A stretch of 32,657 nt of DNA. Source: Streptomyces sp. Ru71. GTDB lineage: Bacteria; Actinomycetota; Actinomycetes; Streptomycetales; Streptomycetaceae. Location: assembly GCF_002920535.1 (NCBI RefSeq), contig NZ_PQSS01000083.1, positions 1 to 32,657 on the forward strand, in the 5' to 3' direction. Within the stretch, counting starts at the first letter, position 1. Every line of letters begins with the position of its first letter. Under the pieces are notes generated by a model. That model did no database searches and was not told where the DNA came from. It saw nothing but the letters and a program-made list of their open reading frames with translations. This document shows, piece by piece, positions 15,011 to 22,769 of this stretch. A program made the translations under genes and the position numbers.

Positions 15011-15667
15011 TCACTCCTCACCGTGCGACGGCCGGGCGTCCGGGGCGAAGGCCCCCAGCCTGGTCCGCGTGGGCGACGCCGTGCTCTTCCTCATGCGGGT
15101 GCCGACGTGGTGCACGCTCGGCCCCCTGGCCGCGCTGAGCGTGGCGGTCTTCGCCACCTGCTTGGCGGCGCTCCTGGCCATCGCGGTCTCGTGCCGGGAG
15201 TCGCCGGCCGGCGCGGCCTCGGTCCCGCGCTGTGCGGAACCGGCCGTCCCGGGCCGTGCGGTCCCCTTCGCGCCGCGCACGCCGGCCGCGCCCGGCCGTG
15301 CCGAACCGACCGGTCCGTGGTGTGCGGAACCGTAGGACCCGCGGTGTACGGAACCGGCCACCTCGTCCGCCCTCCCCGACGCCGTCCCGGCGCCCTGGTC
15401 CGGTTCCCCGGGTCGCGGCTGGGTCAGCCAGGCCACGGCCGCTCCGGTGACGGCGACGGGCCACTCCACCACGCCGGCGACCCCGAGCACCCCGGCGCCG
15501 GTGTAGACCGCCAGCCGACGGCCACGTGGCGACATGGCACCGATTCTGTCCAGCGCCCCACCGGCCGTACGGCCCACCAGGCTCGCGCCGGGCACCCGCC
15601 GCATCGCCGAGGCGGCGGTGCGCAGCGGCTTGCGGAGAGCCGCCGTGGACGACTGCTGCGTAGCCAT
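15011..15667 (-). CDS. Membrane-anchored partner protein with low-complexity Gly/Ser/Ala repeats
   Basis: The protein has 218 residues. The start at ATG 15667 (MATQQSSTAALRK) has GAGG 6 nt upstream; the frame is open further to 15736. A basic N-terminal helix is followed by one or two membrane segments (LAVYTGAGVLGVAGVVEW, PVAVTGAAVAWL). Next comes a tail of imperfect repeats in the style GSAHHGPVGSARPGAAG and GTARPGTAGSAQRGTEA, and then a basic C terminus. The repeats are visible in DNA as reiterated GTGCGGAACCG-like words at 15230-15356. It ends 8 nt before the ATPase start, so the two are surely co-transcribed. I recognise no family; an accessory role for the ATPase is inference from position. 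Confidence 0.7.
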   Translation of the reverse strand: MATQQSSTAALRKPLRTAASAMRRVPGASLVGRTAGGALDRIGAMSPRGRRLAVYTGAGVLGVAGVVEWPVAVTGAAVAWLTQPRPGEPDQGAGTASGRADEVAGSVHRGSYGSAHHGPVGSARPGAAGVRGAKGTARPGTAGSAQRGTEAAPAGDSRHETAMARSAAKQVAKTATLSAARGPSVHHVGTRMRKSTASPTRTRLGAFAPDARPSHGEE

Positions 15668-15731
15668 GACTGTCCTCACCTCGCGTGTCATCGCTTCGTG
15701 GACCTGCCGGGTTCCCGCGAAGTGCCTCGTC

Positions 15732-15741
15732 ATCACGTGAT
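15732..15741. promoter_or_regulatory. Perfect 10-bp palindrome upstream of the ATPase operon
   Basis: ATCACGTGAT (15732-15741) is fully self-complementary and lies 65 bp before the first start codon of the ATPase operon. It falls in the 322-bp spacer (15668-15989) that also holds the pectate lyase promoter. It may be an operator, but a palindrome this short can occur by chance. Confidence 0.35.
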
Positions 15742-15831
15742 CCTGGGGCCGACTCGGGGATGCCTCCTTCCGGGGGACCTTCCGGGGGGCACGGACGGTG
15801 CCGAGTGGCCGAAACCGTGCGACGCGAGGCG

Positions 15832-15860
15832 TTGACCAGAAAGCGCTTACCCTCTACGTT
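15832..15860 (+). promoter_or_regulatory. Promoter of the pectate lyase operon with an embedded LacI-like palindrome
   Basis: TTGACC (15832-15837), a 17-bp spacer and TACGTT (15855-15860) make a good vegetative-type promoter. The spacer contains GAAAGCGCTTAC (15839-15850), one base short of a perfect 12-bp palindrome around AAGCGCTT. This resembles LacI-family operators that control carbohydrate genes. A 5' leader of about 120 nt follows. It includes a small TTCAG-T-CTGAA dyad (15927-15937) and a GAAGGGA ribosome-binding site before ATG 15990. Confidence 0.7.
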
Positions 15861-15989
15861 CCGTTCAGCGATGTGACCAGTCGCCGCCTCATGGGTGTGA
15901 CTTCACCACTTCGCACGGGCTCCGCGTTCAGTCTGAAGTACGCCGTTCACACATCCGAACCTCGATCTCCCTCCTGAAGGGACACCCGC

Positions 15990-16961
15990 ATGCGTACTCA
16001 CCCCCCACACGGGCAACGGCTGCGTCCGACCGCGGTGGCGGTCGCGCTCGCCGCGTACGCCGTCCTCGCCCTGTCCCAGCCGGCCGGCGCGGCGGACACC
16101 TCACCCGTCGGCTTCGGCGCCGGCACGACCGGCGGCGGCAGCGCCACCGCGGTCACCGTCTCGACGCTGGACGCCTTCAGGTCGGCCGTCACCGGCAGCA
16201 CCGCGAAGGTCGTGAAGGTCGACGGCGTGATCCCGCTGAGCGGACAGGTCGACGTCGGCTCCAACACCACGGTGCTGGGCGTGGGTTCGTCCTCCGGCTT
16301 CACGGGCGGCGGGCTGCGGCTGAAGAAGGTGACGAACGTCGTCATCCGCAACCTGAACATCAGCAAGCCCATGGCGCCCGCCGACGGCATCACCGTGCAG
16401 GCGTCGACGAAGGTCTGGATCGACCACAATTCCTTCGCGGCCGACCGCGACCACGACAAGGACCACTACGACGGCCTGCTCGACGTCAACCACGGCTCCG
16501 ACCACGTCACCGTGTCCTGGAACGCCTTCAAGGACCACTTCAAGGGCTCCCTCGTCGGACACAGCGACAACAACGCCGACGAGGACACCGGGCATCTGCG
16601 GGTGACGTACCACCACAACTGGTTCAGCAACGTCTACTCCCGCATCCCCAGCCTGCGCTTCGGCACCGGGCACTTCTACGACAACTACGTCGTCGGCGCG
16701 GAGACGGCCGTGCACTCGCGCATGGGCGCGCAGATGCTCGTGGAGAACAACGTCTTCCGCTCGACGAAGGTCGCCGTCACCACCAGCCGCGACAGCGACG
16801 TCGACGGCTACGCCAACCTGCGCGGCAACGACCTCGGCGGAGCCGCGACCGAGGTCTCGCGGGTCGGCACGTTCACCAGCCCGCCCTACGGCTACACCGC
16901 CGAGCCGGCCTCCTTTGTCGTCGCCTCGGTGACGTCCGGGGCGGGTGCCGGAAAGCTCTGA
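15990..16961 (+). CDS. Secreted pectate lyase, family PL1
   Basis: This 323-residue precursor has a signal peptide ending QPAGA-A near residue 34-35. The mature enzyme is a right-handed beta-helix that cleaves polygalacturonate by beta-elimination with Ca2+. The PL1 marks are all present: W143-IDHN, the Ca2+-region DGLLDVNHGSDHVTVSWN, a lysine in FKDHFKGSLVGHSD, and the catalytic RIPSLR with R218. The length is normal for a single-domain PL1 enzyme with no carbohydrate-binding module. It is the first gene of a two-gene pectinolysis operon. A promoter with an embedded GAAAGCGCTT palindrome precedes it, suggesting sugar-responsive repression. Confidence 0.95.
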   Translation: MRTHPPHGQRLRPTAVAVALAAYAVLALSQPAGAADTSPVGFGAGTTGGGSATAVTVSTLDAFRSAVTGSTAKVVKVDGVIPLSGQVDVGSNTTVLGVGSSSGFTGGGLRLKKVTNVVIRNLNISKPMAPADGITVQASTKVWIDHNSFAADRDHDKDHYDGLLDVNHGSDHVTVSWNAFKDHFKGSLVGHSDNNADEDTGHLRVTYHHNWFSNVYSRIPSLRFGTGHFYDNYVVGAETAVHSRMGAQMLVENNVFRSTKVAVTTSRDSDVDGYANLRGNDLGGAATEVSRVGTFTSPPYGYTAEPASFVVASVTSGAGAGKL

Positions 16962-17001
16962 CCTCATCGATCACCCCCCACCGAAAGGAAGCATTCGGGA
17001 C

Positions 17002-17808
17002 ATGGCTTCGACGACACCCGGGCGCGCACGCCGGCGCGCTCCGATCGGCGCACTGGCCGCCACCGGACTTGCGGTTGGCATGCTTATGACCAGCGGGGCG
17101 CTCTCCCCGGCGAGCGCCGCCACCTGGCCCACCGCCAACGGCAGCCAGGCGGTCTCCTCGACCATCGAGCTGTCCGGCACCAAGGACTACGGCATGAAGC
17201 GCCTGTACGGCAGCGGGGACCTGGGCTCCGGCAGCCAGGACGAGGACCAGGGCCCCCTGCTGGAACTCGCGCCCGGCACCGTACTGAAGAACGTCATCAT
17301 CGGCTCCCCGGCCGCGGACGGCATCCACTGCCTGGGCAGCTGCACGCTGCAGAACGTCTGGTGGGAGGACGTCGGCGAGGACGCGGCGACCTTCCTCGGC
17401 TCCTCGTCGTCCAACGTCTACACGGTCACCGGCGGCGGCGCGAAGGAGGCCGACGACAAGGTCTTCCAGTTCAACGGCGCCGGGACGCTCAACGTGTCGG
17501 ACTTCGCCGTGAAGAACTTCGGCAAGCTGGTGCGCAGTTGCGGCAACTGCAAGACGCAGTACAAGCGGACGATCAACCTCGACACCATCGAGGCGACCTA
17601 CAAGGGCACCGCGCTCGTCGGCATCAACACCAACTACGGCGACAGCGCGACGCTGCGGAACATCACCATCGTCGGCGACACCGGCAGGAAGATCGTCCCC
17701 TGCCAGAAGTACATCGGCAACAACACGGGGAAGGAGCCGACCACCAACGGCTCGGGCCCCGACGGCACCTACTGCAAGTACTCCGCGTCCGACATCACCT
17801 ACAAGTGA
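17002..17808 (+). CDS. Secreted pectate lyase, family PL3
   Basis: This 268-residue precursor has a signal peptide with an RRR n-region, cleaved after ASA near residue 39. The mature part matches family PL3: GPLLELAPGTVLKNVIIG, then the calcium/active-site block AADGIHCLGSCTLQNVWWED with VGEDAATFLG, and later VKNFGKLVRSCGNC and QYKRTINLDTIEA. Paired cysteines suggest disulphides. It follows the PL1 gene after 40 nt on the same strand, with AAGGA before ATG 17002, and is followed by a strong terminator, so both form one operon. PL1 and PL3 enzymes with different cleavage preferences would act together on pectin outside the cell. Confidence 0.94.
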   Translation: MASTTPGRARRRAPIGALAATGLAVGMLMTSGALSPASAATWPTANGSQAVSSTIELSGTKDYGMKRLYGSGDLGSGSQDEDQGPLLELAPGTVLKNVIIGSPAADGIHCLGSCTLQNVWWEDVGEDAATFLGSSSSNVYTVTGGGAKEADDKVFQFNGAGTLNVSDFAVKNFGKLVRSCGNCKTQYKRTINLDTIEATYKGTALVGINTNYGDSATLRNITIVGDTGRKIVPCQKYIGNNTGKEPTTNGSGPDGTYCKYSASDITYK

Positions 17809-17827
17809 GCCCGGCGCGATGAACGAC

Positions 17828-17865
17828 GGCCGTACGAAGGGGTGTTCAGGCCCCCTCGTACGGCC
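17828..17865 (+). terminator. Terminator of the pectate lyase operon
   Basis: GGCCGTACGA (17828-17837) pairs perfectly with TCGTACGGCC (17856-17865). After one mismatch, four further G-C pairs close an 8-nt loop. It starts 20 nt after the PL3 stop and also lies just past the end of the convergent PaaX gene, so it may act on both strands. Confidence 0.85.
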
Positions 17866-17892
17866 CCGGCATGTCGCGGCCAGGCCGCGCGG

Positions 17893-18657
17893 TCACCCCG
17901 CGCGGCCCGAGCCCACCGAGGAGGCCAGCCCCGCCTGGTACGCCGCATAGGCGGTGCGCAGGGCCGGGCCCGGCCAGTGCGCGGGCAGCAGTTCGGGCGG
18001 CAGCACCGGGTCGGCGAGCAGATGCCGTACGACCGCGGCGAAGGCGGTGAGGCGGTCGGCCGGGCGCTCGGCGGCCGCCGCGTGCGCGAGCAGCTCGTGC
18101 GCGGTGACGGACCAGGCGTCCAACGGCCACAGAAGCGCGGCCAGTTCGCGCGCCGGGCGGTCGGGGCGGGCGGTGTAGGACTGGGCGACCTCGGTGAGTC
18201 CGGCGGGCAGCGGGCGGTCCAGGTTGGCCGGGCGCAGCCAGACGCCCTCGCGCAGTTCCGCCAGTCGCAGCCCGGTCAACCGTGTGCGCAGGTCGGCGCG
18301 TTCGGCGGGGCCGCGGCCCGTCGCCGTGATCACGACCATCTCCCAGTCGCCGTCCCACGCGCGCGTGCGGGGCCGTACGGCGTCGTCCTGGCGGCGCTGA
18401 CGCTCCAGGAGCCGCTCGCCGATCCGGTAGCCGGTGCCGGTTCGGCGCAGGTCGCCGGCGGCCGTCATCCGGCTGAGCGCGGCACGCAGCGTGGAGCCGC
18501 CGACCCCGAAGGGCTCCACCGCGCGGGTCAGTTCCCTGACCGGCAGCTCCGGCGGGTGCGCGCCGAGCAGCAGGCTCAGCACGACGGACCGGGCGGACAG
18601 CGGGCGCAGGGCGAGGCCGCCGCCGGGCGGATCCTGCGGGACGTTCGTGCTGCGCAT
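17893..18657 (-). CDS. PaaX family transcriptional regulator
   Basis: This 254-residue regulator shows the PaaX layout. An N-terminal winged helix (SARSVVLSLLLGAHPPELPVR, then VGGSTLRAALSRMTAAGDLRR) is followed by the central WEMVVITATGRGPAERADLR block and the C-terminal WSVTAHELLAHAA region. PaaX represses phenylacetate catabolism in Escherichia coli, responding to phenylacetyl-CoA, so members of this family often sense acyl-CoA-type ligands. ATG 18657 follows TACAGT (18671-18666, reverse strand) by 8 nt, suggesting a leaderless message. The gene is divergent from an AidB-type acyl-CoA dehydrogenase, its likely target, with a 36-bp palindrome between them. Confidence 0.88.
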   Translation of the reverse strand: MRSTNVPQDPPGGGLALRPLSARSVVLSLLLGAHPPELPVRELTRAVEPFGVGGSTLRAALSRMTAAGDLRRTGTGYRIGERLLERQRRQDDAVRPRTRAWDGDWEMVVITATGRGPAERADLRTRLTGLRLAELREGVWLRPANLDRPLPAGLTEVAQSYTARPDRPARELAALLWPLDAWSVTAHELLAHAAAAERPADRLTAFAAVVRHLLADPVLPPELLPAHWPGPALRTAYAAYQAGLASSVGSGRAG

Positions 18658-18686
18658 GGGGCTGTACTGTAATCGCGGCCTCGGTT

Positions 18687-18722
18687 GTTGCAGTATTGCT
18701 GCGGCCGCAGCGAGAGTGCAAC
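18687..18722. promoter_or_regulatory. 36-bp symmetric palindrome in the PaaX/AidB control region
   Basis: GTTGCA (18687-18692), five bases, the perfect 14-bp palindrome GCTGCGGCCGCAGC (18698-18711), five bases, then TGCAAC (18717-18722) form one symmetric dyad. It ends at the base before the AidB ATG. This is the obvious PaaX-type operator. Confidence 0.75.
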
Positions 18723-20396
18723 ATGGCGGGTATGACTTCGATCCCCGGGACCGCCTGGCCGCAGCCGTACCGCACGCACGACGTCAGCAACCAGCCGCCG
18801 CCCCTGGCGCCGTACGACGCCGCCGACGACGTCGCCCTGCTGGAGGGGCTGCGCCGGGAGGGTGCGGGCTGGGCCGAGGCGGACATCCGGCGGCTCGGCG
18901 AACGGGCGGGCAGCGCGCAGGCGCAGGAGTGGGGCGAGCTGGCCAACCGGCACGAGCCCGAGCTGCGCACCCACGACCGCTACGGCAACCGGATCGACGA
19001 GGTCGACTTCCACCCGTCCTGGCACGAGCTGATGCGGGTCGCCGTCGAGGAGGGCCTGGCCGGCGCACCCTGGGCGGACGACCGGCCGGGCGCGCACGTC
19101 GCGCGGACGGCGGGCGGGCTGGTGTGGGGCCACAGCGAGGCCGGGCACGGCTGCCCGACGTCGATGACGTACGCCGCCGTGCCCGCGCTGCGCCGCGAGC
19201 CCGAGCTCGCCAAGGTCTACGAGCCGCTGCTGACCAGCCGCGTCTACGACCCCGGGCTGCGGACGCCGGCCGACAAGCGCGGGCTGCTGGCCGGCATGGG
19301 GATGACGGAGAAGCAGGGCGGCTCCGACGTCCGGACCAACACGACGGCGGCCACGCCGACCGCCGAGCCGGGCATGTACACGCTGCGCGGCCACAAGTGG
19401 TTCACCTCGGCGCCGATGTGCGACGTCTTCCTGGTGCTGGCGCAGGCCCCGGGCGGCCTGTCGTGCTTCCTGGTCCCCCGCGTCCTGCCCGACGGCAGCC
19501 GCAACGCCTTCCGCGTGCAGCGGCTGAAGGACAAGCTCGGCAACCGTTCCAACGCCTCCTCGGAGCCGGAGTTCGACGGAACCGTGGCATGGCTGGTCGG
19601 GCCGGAGGGCCAGGGGGTGAAGACGATCATCGAGATGGTCAACTGCACCCGGCTCGACTGTGTGATGGCCTCCGCGACGCTGATGCGCAAGACCCTGGTG
19701 GAGGCCGGGCACCACGTCCGGCACCGCGGTGCCTTCGGGGCGCGGCTGCTGGACCAGCCGCTGATGCGCAACGTGCTGGCCGATCTCGCGCTGGAGTCGG
19801 AGGCCGCGACGACGCTGACGCTGCGGCTGGCCGGGGCGGCCGACCGGGCGGTGCGCGGCGACGAGGGAGAGCGGGCGTTCCGCCGGATCGCCACGGCCGT
19901 CGGCAAGTACTGGGTGACCAAGCGCGGTCCGGCCTTCACCGCGGAGGCGCTGGAGTGCCTCGGCGGCAACGGCTACGTGGAGGACTCGGGCATGCCCCGG
20001 CACTACCGCGAGGCACCGCTGCTGTCGATCTGGGAGGGGTCGGGGAACGTCAACGCGCTCGACGTGCTGCGGGCCCTGGTCCGTGAACCGGCCACGGCCG
20101 AGGCCCTGTTCGCCGAACTCGCCCTGGCGCGGGGTGCGGACGCGCGTCTGGACGCGGCCGTCAGCCGGCTGCGGGACGACCTGCGGGACGCCTCACCGGT
20201 CACCGCCCGCCGGCTGGTGGAGCGGATGGCGCTCGCCCTGCAGGCGTCCCTCCTGGTCCGCCACGCCCCGGCCGCGGTCGCCGACGCCTTCTGCGCGACC
20301 CGCCTGGGCGGCGACTGGGGCCACGCCTTCGGAACCCTGCCGGCCACGGCCGACCTCGACGGGATCCTGGGTCGGGGCGTGCCGGGCGGGGTGTGA
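18723..20396 (+). CDS. aidB: AidB-type acyl-CoA dehydrogenase family protein
   Basis: At 557 residues it matches the length and order of AidB, the flavoprotein of the adaptive response to DNA alkylation. The N-terminal motif NQPPPLAPYDAADD is AidB-like. The core has GMGMTEKQGGSDVRTNTT and LKDKLGNRSNASSEPEFDG. The C-terminal half has ECLGGNGYVEDSGMPRHYRE and LLSIWEGSGNVNALDVLRA. AidB binds FAD and DNA. It shows isovaleryl-CoA dehydrogenase activity in vitro and is thought to protect DNA. I chose ATG 18723; ATG 18732 is possible. Its upstream dyad reaches to the start codon, so repression by the divergent PaaX regulator is likely. That links an alkylation-type protein to an acyl-CoA-type sensor. 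Confidence 0.9.
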   Translation: MAGMTSIPGTAWPQPYRTHDVSNQPPPLAPYDAADDVALLEGLRREGAGWAEADIRRLGERAGSAQAQEWGELANRHEPELRTHDRYGNRIDEVDFHPSWHELMRVAVEEGLAGAPWADDRPGAHVARTAGGLVWGHSEAGHGCPTSMTYAAVPALRREPELAKVYEPLLTSRVYDPGLRTPADKRGLLAGMGMTEKQGGSDVRTNTTAATPTAEPGMYTLRGHKWFTSAPMCDVFLVLAQAPGGLSCFLVPRVLPDGSRNAFRVQRLKDKLGNRSNASSEPEFDGTVAWLVGPEGQGVKTIIEMVNCTRLDCVMASATLMRKTLVEAGHHVRHRGAFGARLLDQPLMRNVLADLALESEAATTLTLRLAGAADRAVRGDEGERAFRRIATAVGKYWVTKRGPAFTAEALECLGGNGYVEDSGMPRHYREAPLLSIWEGSGNVNALDVLRALVREPATAEALFAELALARGADARLDAAVSRLRDDLRDASPVTARRLVERMALALQASLLVRHAPAAVADAFCATRLGGDWGHAFGTLPATADLDGILGRGVPGGV

Positions 20397-20406
20397 CGGG
20401 GGGCCT

Positions 20407-20439
20407 GGCGGCGGGTCCGCGTGGCGCGGGCTCGCCGCC
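20407..20439. terminator. Candidate hairpin terminator between the convergent aidB and TerD genes
   Basis: GGCGGCGGG (20407-20415) pairs with CTCGCCGCC (20431-20439) with one G-T wobble and a 15-nt loop, 11 nt after the aidB stop. A second 12-bp palindrome, GGGCGGCCGCCC, lies at 20454-20465 just before the TerD stop. High GC makes such stems common, so support is moderate. Confidence 0.45.
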
Positions 20440-20468
20440 GTGGCCCTCTCAGCGGGCGGCCGCCCTGT

Positions 20469-21821
20469 TCACCAGCGGCTCCGGCGCAGCCAGTTCTGCA
20501 TCTTGCGGACCCCGCTGTCCTCCTTCTGGCCACGCGGTGCGCCGCCCGACCAGGAGACCTGCGCCGGCTCCTGCGGCCCGTCGGAGGACTCCATCCCCTT
20601 CAGCCGCGCCCGCCAGGGGCCGTCCGCCATCTCCATCTGCACCACGAGCGGTCCCGGAGGCAGCGGCACGGTCTCCCGCCGCCGGCCGATCTCGTTGACG
20701 ACGTTGCGCTTCTTCGGGAGGGCGGTGGGGTCCTCGTGGCCCGCCAGTTCGTAGAGGTGGACGATGAGGTTGTCGTCCCCCCGGTAGTGGATCGACAGGT
20801 CGGCCGTTCCGCCGGTGTGCAGCAGGACCTCCGGGCCCCTGCCCTCCTGCCACTCCCCGGTCAGCGTCCGGGCCTGCGCCAGCGGCAGCACCCGCACCTG
20901 CCAGGGCCCCTCCGCCTGGAGCCGCAGGCGCAGGCGCCCGTTGCCGGGAACCTCGGTGAGGAGGCGTCCCTGGAAGTTGTCCTCGGTGCTGTTGACCAGG
21001 TTCGTCTTGTCCTTGTTGAGCCGGTCGATGACCCACAGTCCGGTGTACCCGTCGCCGGATATGGCGAGTTCGACCACGACGGGACCGCGCGGAAGGCCGT
21101 CGACGGTGATCACGTCGTTGTCGCGGCCGGTACGCGCGTACGGCTCGAAGTCCGGGCCGAAGGACCACCTCCACGGCTGCGCCGCGGCCGGTGGAGCCGG
21201 TGCGGCGGGGGCCGGAGCGGGCCCGGGCTCCTGGAGTACGGCCATCGTCGGCGCTGCGGGGTGCGCGGCCGGCGGCGCCTGCGGGACGATCACCGTGGCC
21301 GTCGGCTCGTGGCCGGGCTCCGCTGCCGGGACGTCCTCGGCCGCCACCTCCACCCCGTGGTCCGACGCCAGCGCCGCGAGGCCCTCCAGGTAGCCCTGGC
21401 CCACCGCGCGGAACTTCCAGCCGCCCGCGCGCCGGTACAGCTCCGCCAGCACCATGGCCGTCTCACCGCCGGCGTCGGTGACGTCGTACCGGACGACGGA
21501 CGTGCCGTCCGGTGCGAGCGCCTCCACCGACAGGCCCGCAATGTCGCGCATCGCGCCGTCCTCCGTCACCGCGACGACAAGGACACGGTCGACGGCCTCC
21601 TCCAGCGACGTCAGGTTCACGTCGAGCCAGGCCGTGCCGTCCTCGGCGGCGGCCAGCCGCACGGCGCCCGACGGATGGACCGGCGCACCCTGGAAGACGA
21701 CGTCCAGATCCCCCCGGACCCGGCCGTCCGCCGCCAGCAGCAGCCCCGCCGCGTCCACCCCGCCGCGCACGGCGACGCGCAGCGGCACGGACGGTACGAA
21801 GGCATTGCCTCCCTTGATCAT
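20469..21821 (-). CDS. TerD domain protein with duplicated C-terminal beta-sandwich modules
   Basis: The protein has 450 residues from ATG 21821 (MIKGGNAFVPS), with a run of G 4 nt upstream. Residues of about 1-190 are a TerD (tellurite resistance/stress, Ca2+-binding) domain. Its marks are VRGDLDVVFQGAPVHPSGAV, a loop around EEAVDRVLVVAVTEDGA, and GGETAMVLAELYRRAGGWKF followed by AVGQGYLEGLAALASDHGV. An Ala/Pro linker (about 190-240) leads to two similar modules. Each carries an NxVN/xVNS-like segment followed by a PW-containing strand (AEGPWQVRV; ADGPWRARL). TerD proteins in Streptomyces are cytoplasmic and linked to calcium, stress and differentiation. The role of the modules is unknown. 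An Rv1733c-type gene lies upstream on the same strand. Confidence 0.85.
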   Translation of the reverse strand: MIKGGNAFVPSVPLRVAVRGGVDAAGLLLAADGRVRGDLDVVFQGAPVHPSGAVRLAAAEDGTAWLDVNLTSLEEAVDRVLVVAVTEDGAMRDIAGLSVEALAPDGTSVVRYDVTDAGGETAMVLAELYRRAGGWKFRAVGQGYLEGLAALASDHGVEVAAEDVPAAEPGHEPTATVIVPQAPPAAHPAAPTMAVLQEPGPAPAPAAPAPPAAAQPWRWSFGPDFEPYARTGRDNDVITVDGLPRGPVVVELAISGDGYTGLWVIDRLNKDKTNLVNSTEDNFQGRLLTEVPGNGRLRLRLQAEGPWQVRVLPLAQARTLTGEWQEGRGPEVLLHTGGTADLSIHYRGDDNLIVHLYELAGHEDPTALPKKRNVVNEIGRRRETVPLPPGPLVVQMEMADGPWRARLKGMESSDGPQEPAQVSWSGGAPRGQKEDSGVRKMQNWLRRSRW

Positions 21822-21936
21822 GTTGCCCCCCTGTTCATCCCCTGCTCCCCGCCCGGTGCGACCTCTCGCACGGGGGAACTGGAAGCGGATCATGCCACAG
21901 AGGGGTGACAGCGGGACCCTTCGTGGCGGGGTGCTG

Positions 21937-22503
21937 TCAGCCCGTCCTGCCGCGTCCCCACAGCGGGTCGAAGCGGGCCCACTCCGCCTCCCACTGGTCC
22001 AGCCGGCGCTGCTCCAGACGGCCGCACAGGGCACGGCCGGCGACGAAGGGGACGATCGCGGTGCTCACACCGGCCAGCGAGCCGAGGAGCACGGACCGCA
22101 GGCGGGCCTGCGCGGCGGTGGCCGGCTTGGCGACCAGGCGGCCGCGAGGGTCGGTCCACACCGTCACCGGACCGCCCGCCGCGCTGCCCGGCCGCACCCG
22201 GACCTGACCGGCGTGCGCGGACCCGTCGGCCGCTCGCCAGGACACCTCGGCCCACACCCGGTCGCCGCCGGCGGCCCCCGGGGCCCGCTCGGTCAGGTGG
22301 GCCACGACGGGACGCCACTCGGCGCGTTCCCGGGCCAGCCCCTGCTCGACCGACCGGGCGGCGCCCAGCCCGGCGAGCACCCCGGCCACGACGGTGCACG
22401 TCCAGACGACGAGCACCACCCAGGCCTCCACCTTGTCCGCGCGGCGTTTGAGCGGATTGCGCCGCCAGCGCCACAGCCAGACCTCGGGACCACGGACCGC
22501 CAT
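21937..22503 (-). CDS. Rv1733c-type membrane protein
   Basis: This is a 188-residue protein with two membrane helices. The start at ATG 22503 has AGGAGG 9 nt upstream; other in-frame ATGs at 22512 and 22521 lie in or before that site. The N terminus WLWRWRRNPLKRRADKVEAW leads into VLVVWTCTVVAGVLAGLGAA. An extracytoplasmic domain of about 95 residues follows (WRPVVAHLTE, VWTDPRGRL). The second helix is LLGSLAGVSTAIVPFVAG, and a basic cytoplasmic tail ends the protein. This is the layout of the actinobacterial family named for Mycobacterium tuberculosis Rv1733c, of unknown function. It lies 115 nt upstream of the TerD gene and may be co-transcribed. Confidence 0.82.
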   Translation of the reverse strand: MAVRGPEVWLWRWRRNPLKRRADKVEAWVVLVVWTCTVVAGVLAGLGAARSVEQGLARERAEWRPVVAHLTERAPGAAGGDRVWAEVSWRAADGSAHAGQVRVRPGSAAGGPVTVWTDPRGRLVAKPATAAQARLRSVLLGSLAGVSTAIVPFVAGRALCGRLEQRRLDQWEAEWARFDPLWGRGRTG

Positions 22504-22769
22504 CGACGGCATCCTCCTCATCAGCGCGAGCATCCCCGGCGCCCTCCAGTACGGCGGGCGGCCGCCCGGTGCTCAGGACGAGTCCTCCTTCGACGGTCCC
22601 ACGGGCGCCCGCGCCCCGCACGTGTTGCCGCAAAAGCACCCCACACACCGGCCGCGTCTGCCACAATCGCCGCTCTGACCTGCGCTGACGCCGTCCGGAG
22701 AGGCCGCTGTCAGTGGTGGGGTGCACACTGGCCGATGTCTGGGACAAAGACGTCGCGGAGGTGTTCGGC

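Noticed and set aside
15770..15800. Direct repeat of CCTTCCGGGGG-like words as a regulatory site
   Set aside because: Two short GC-rich copies in GC-rich DNA are not distinguishable from chance.
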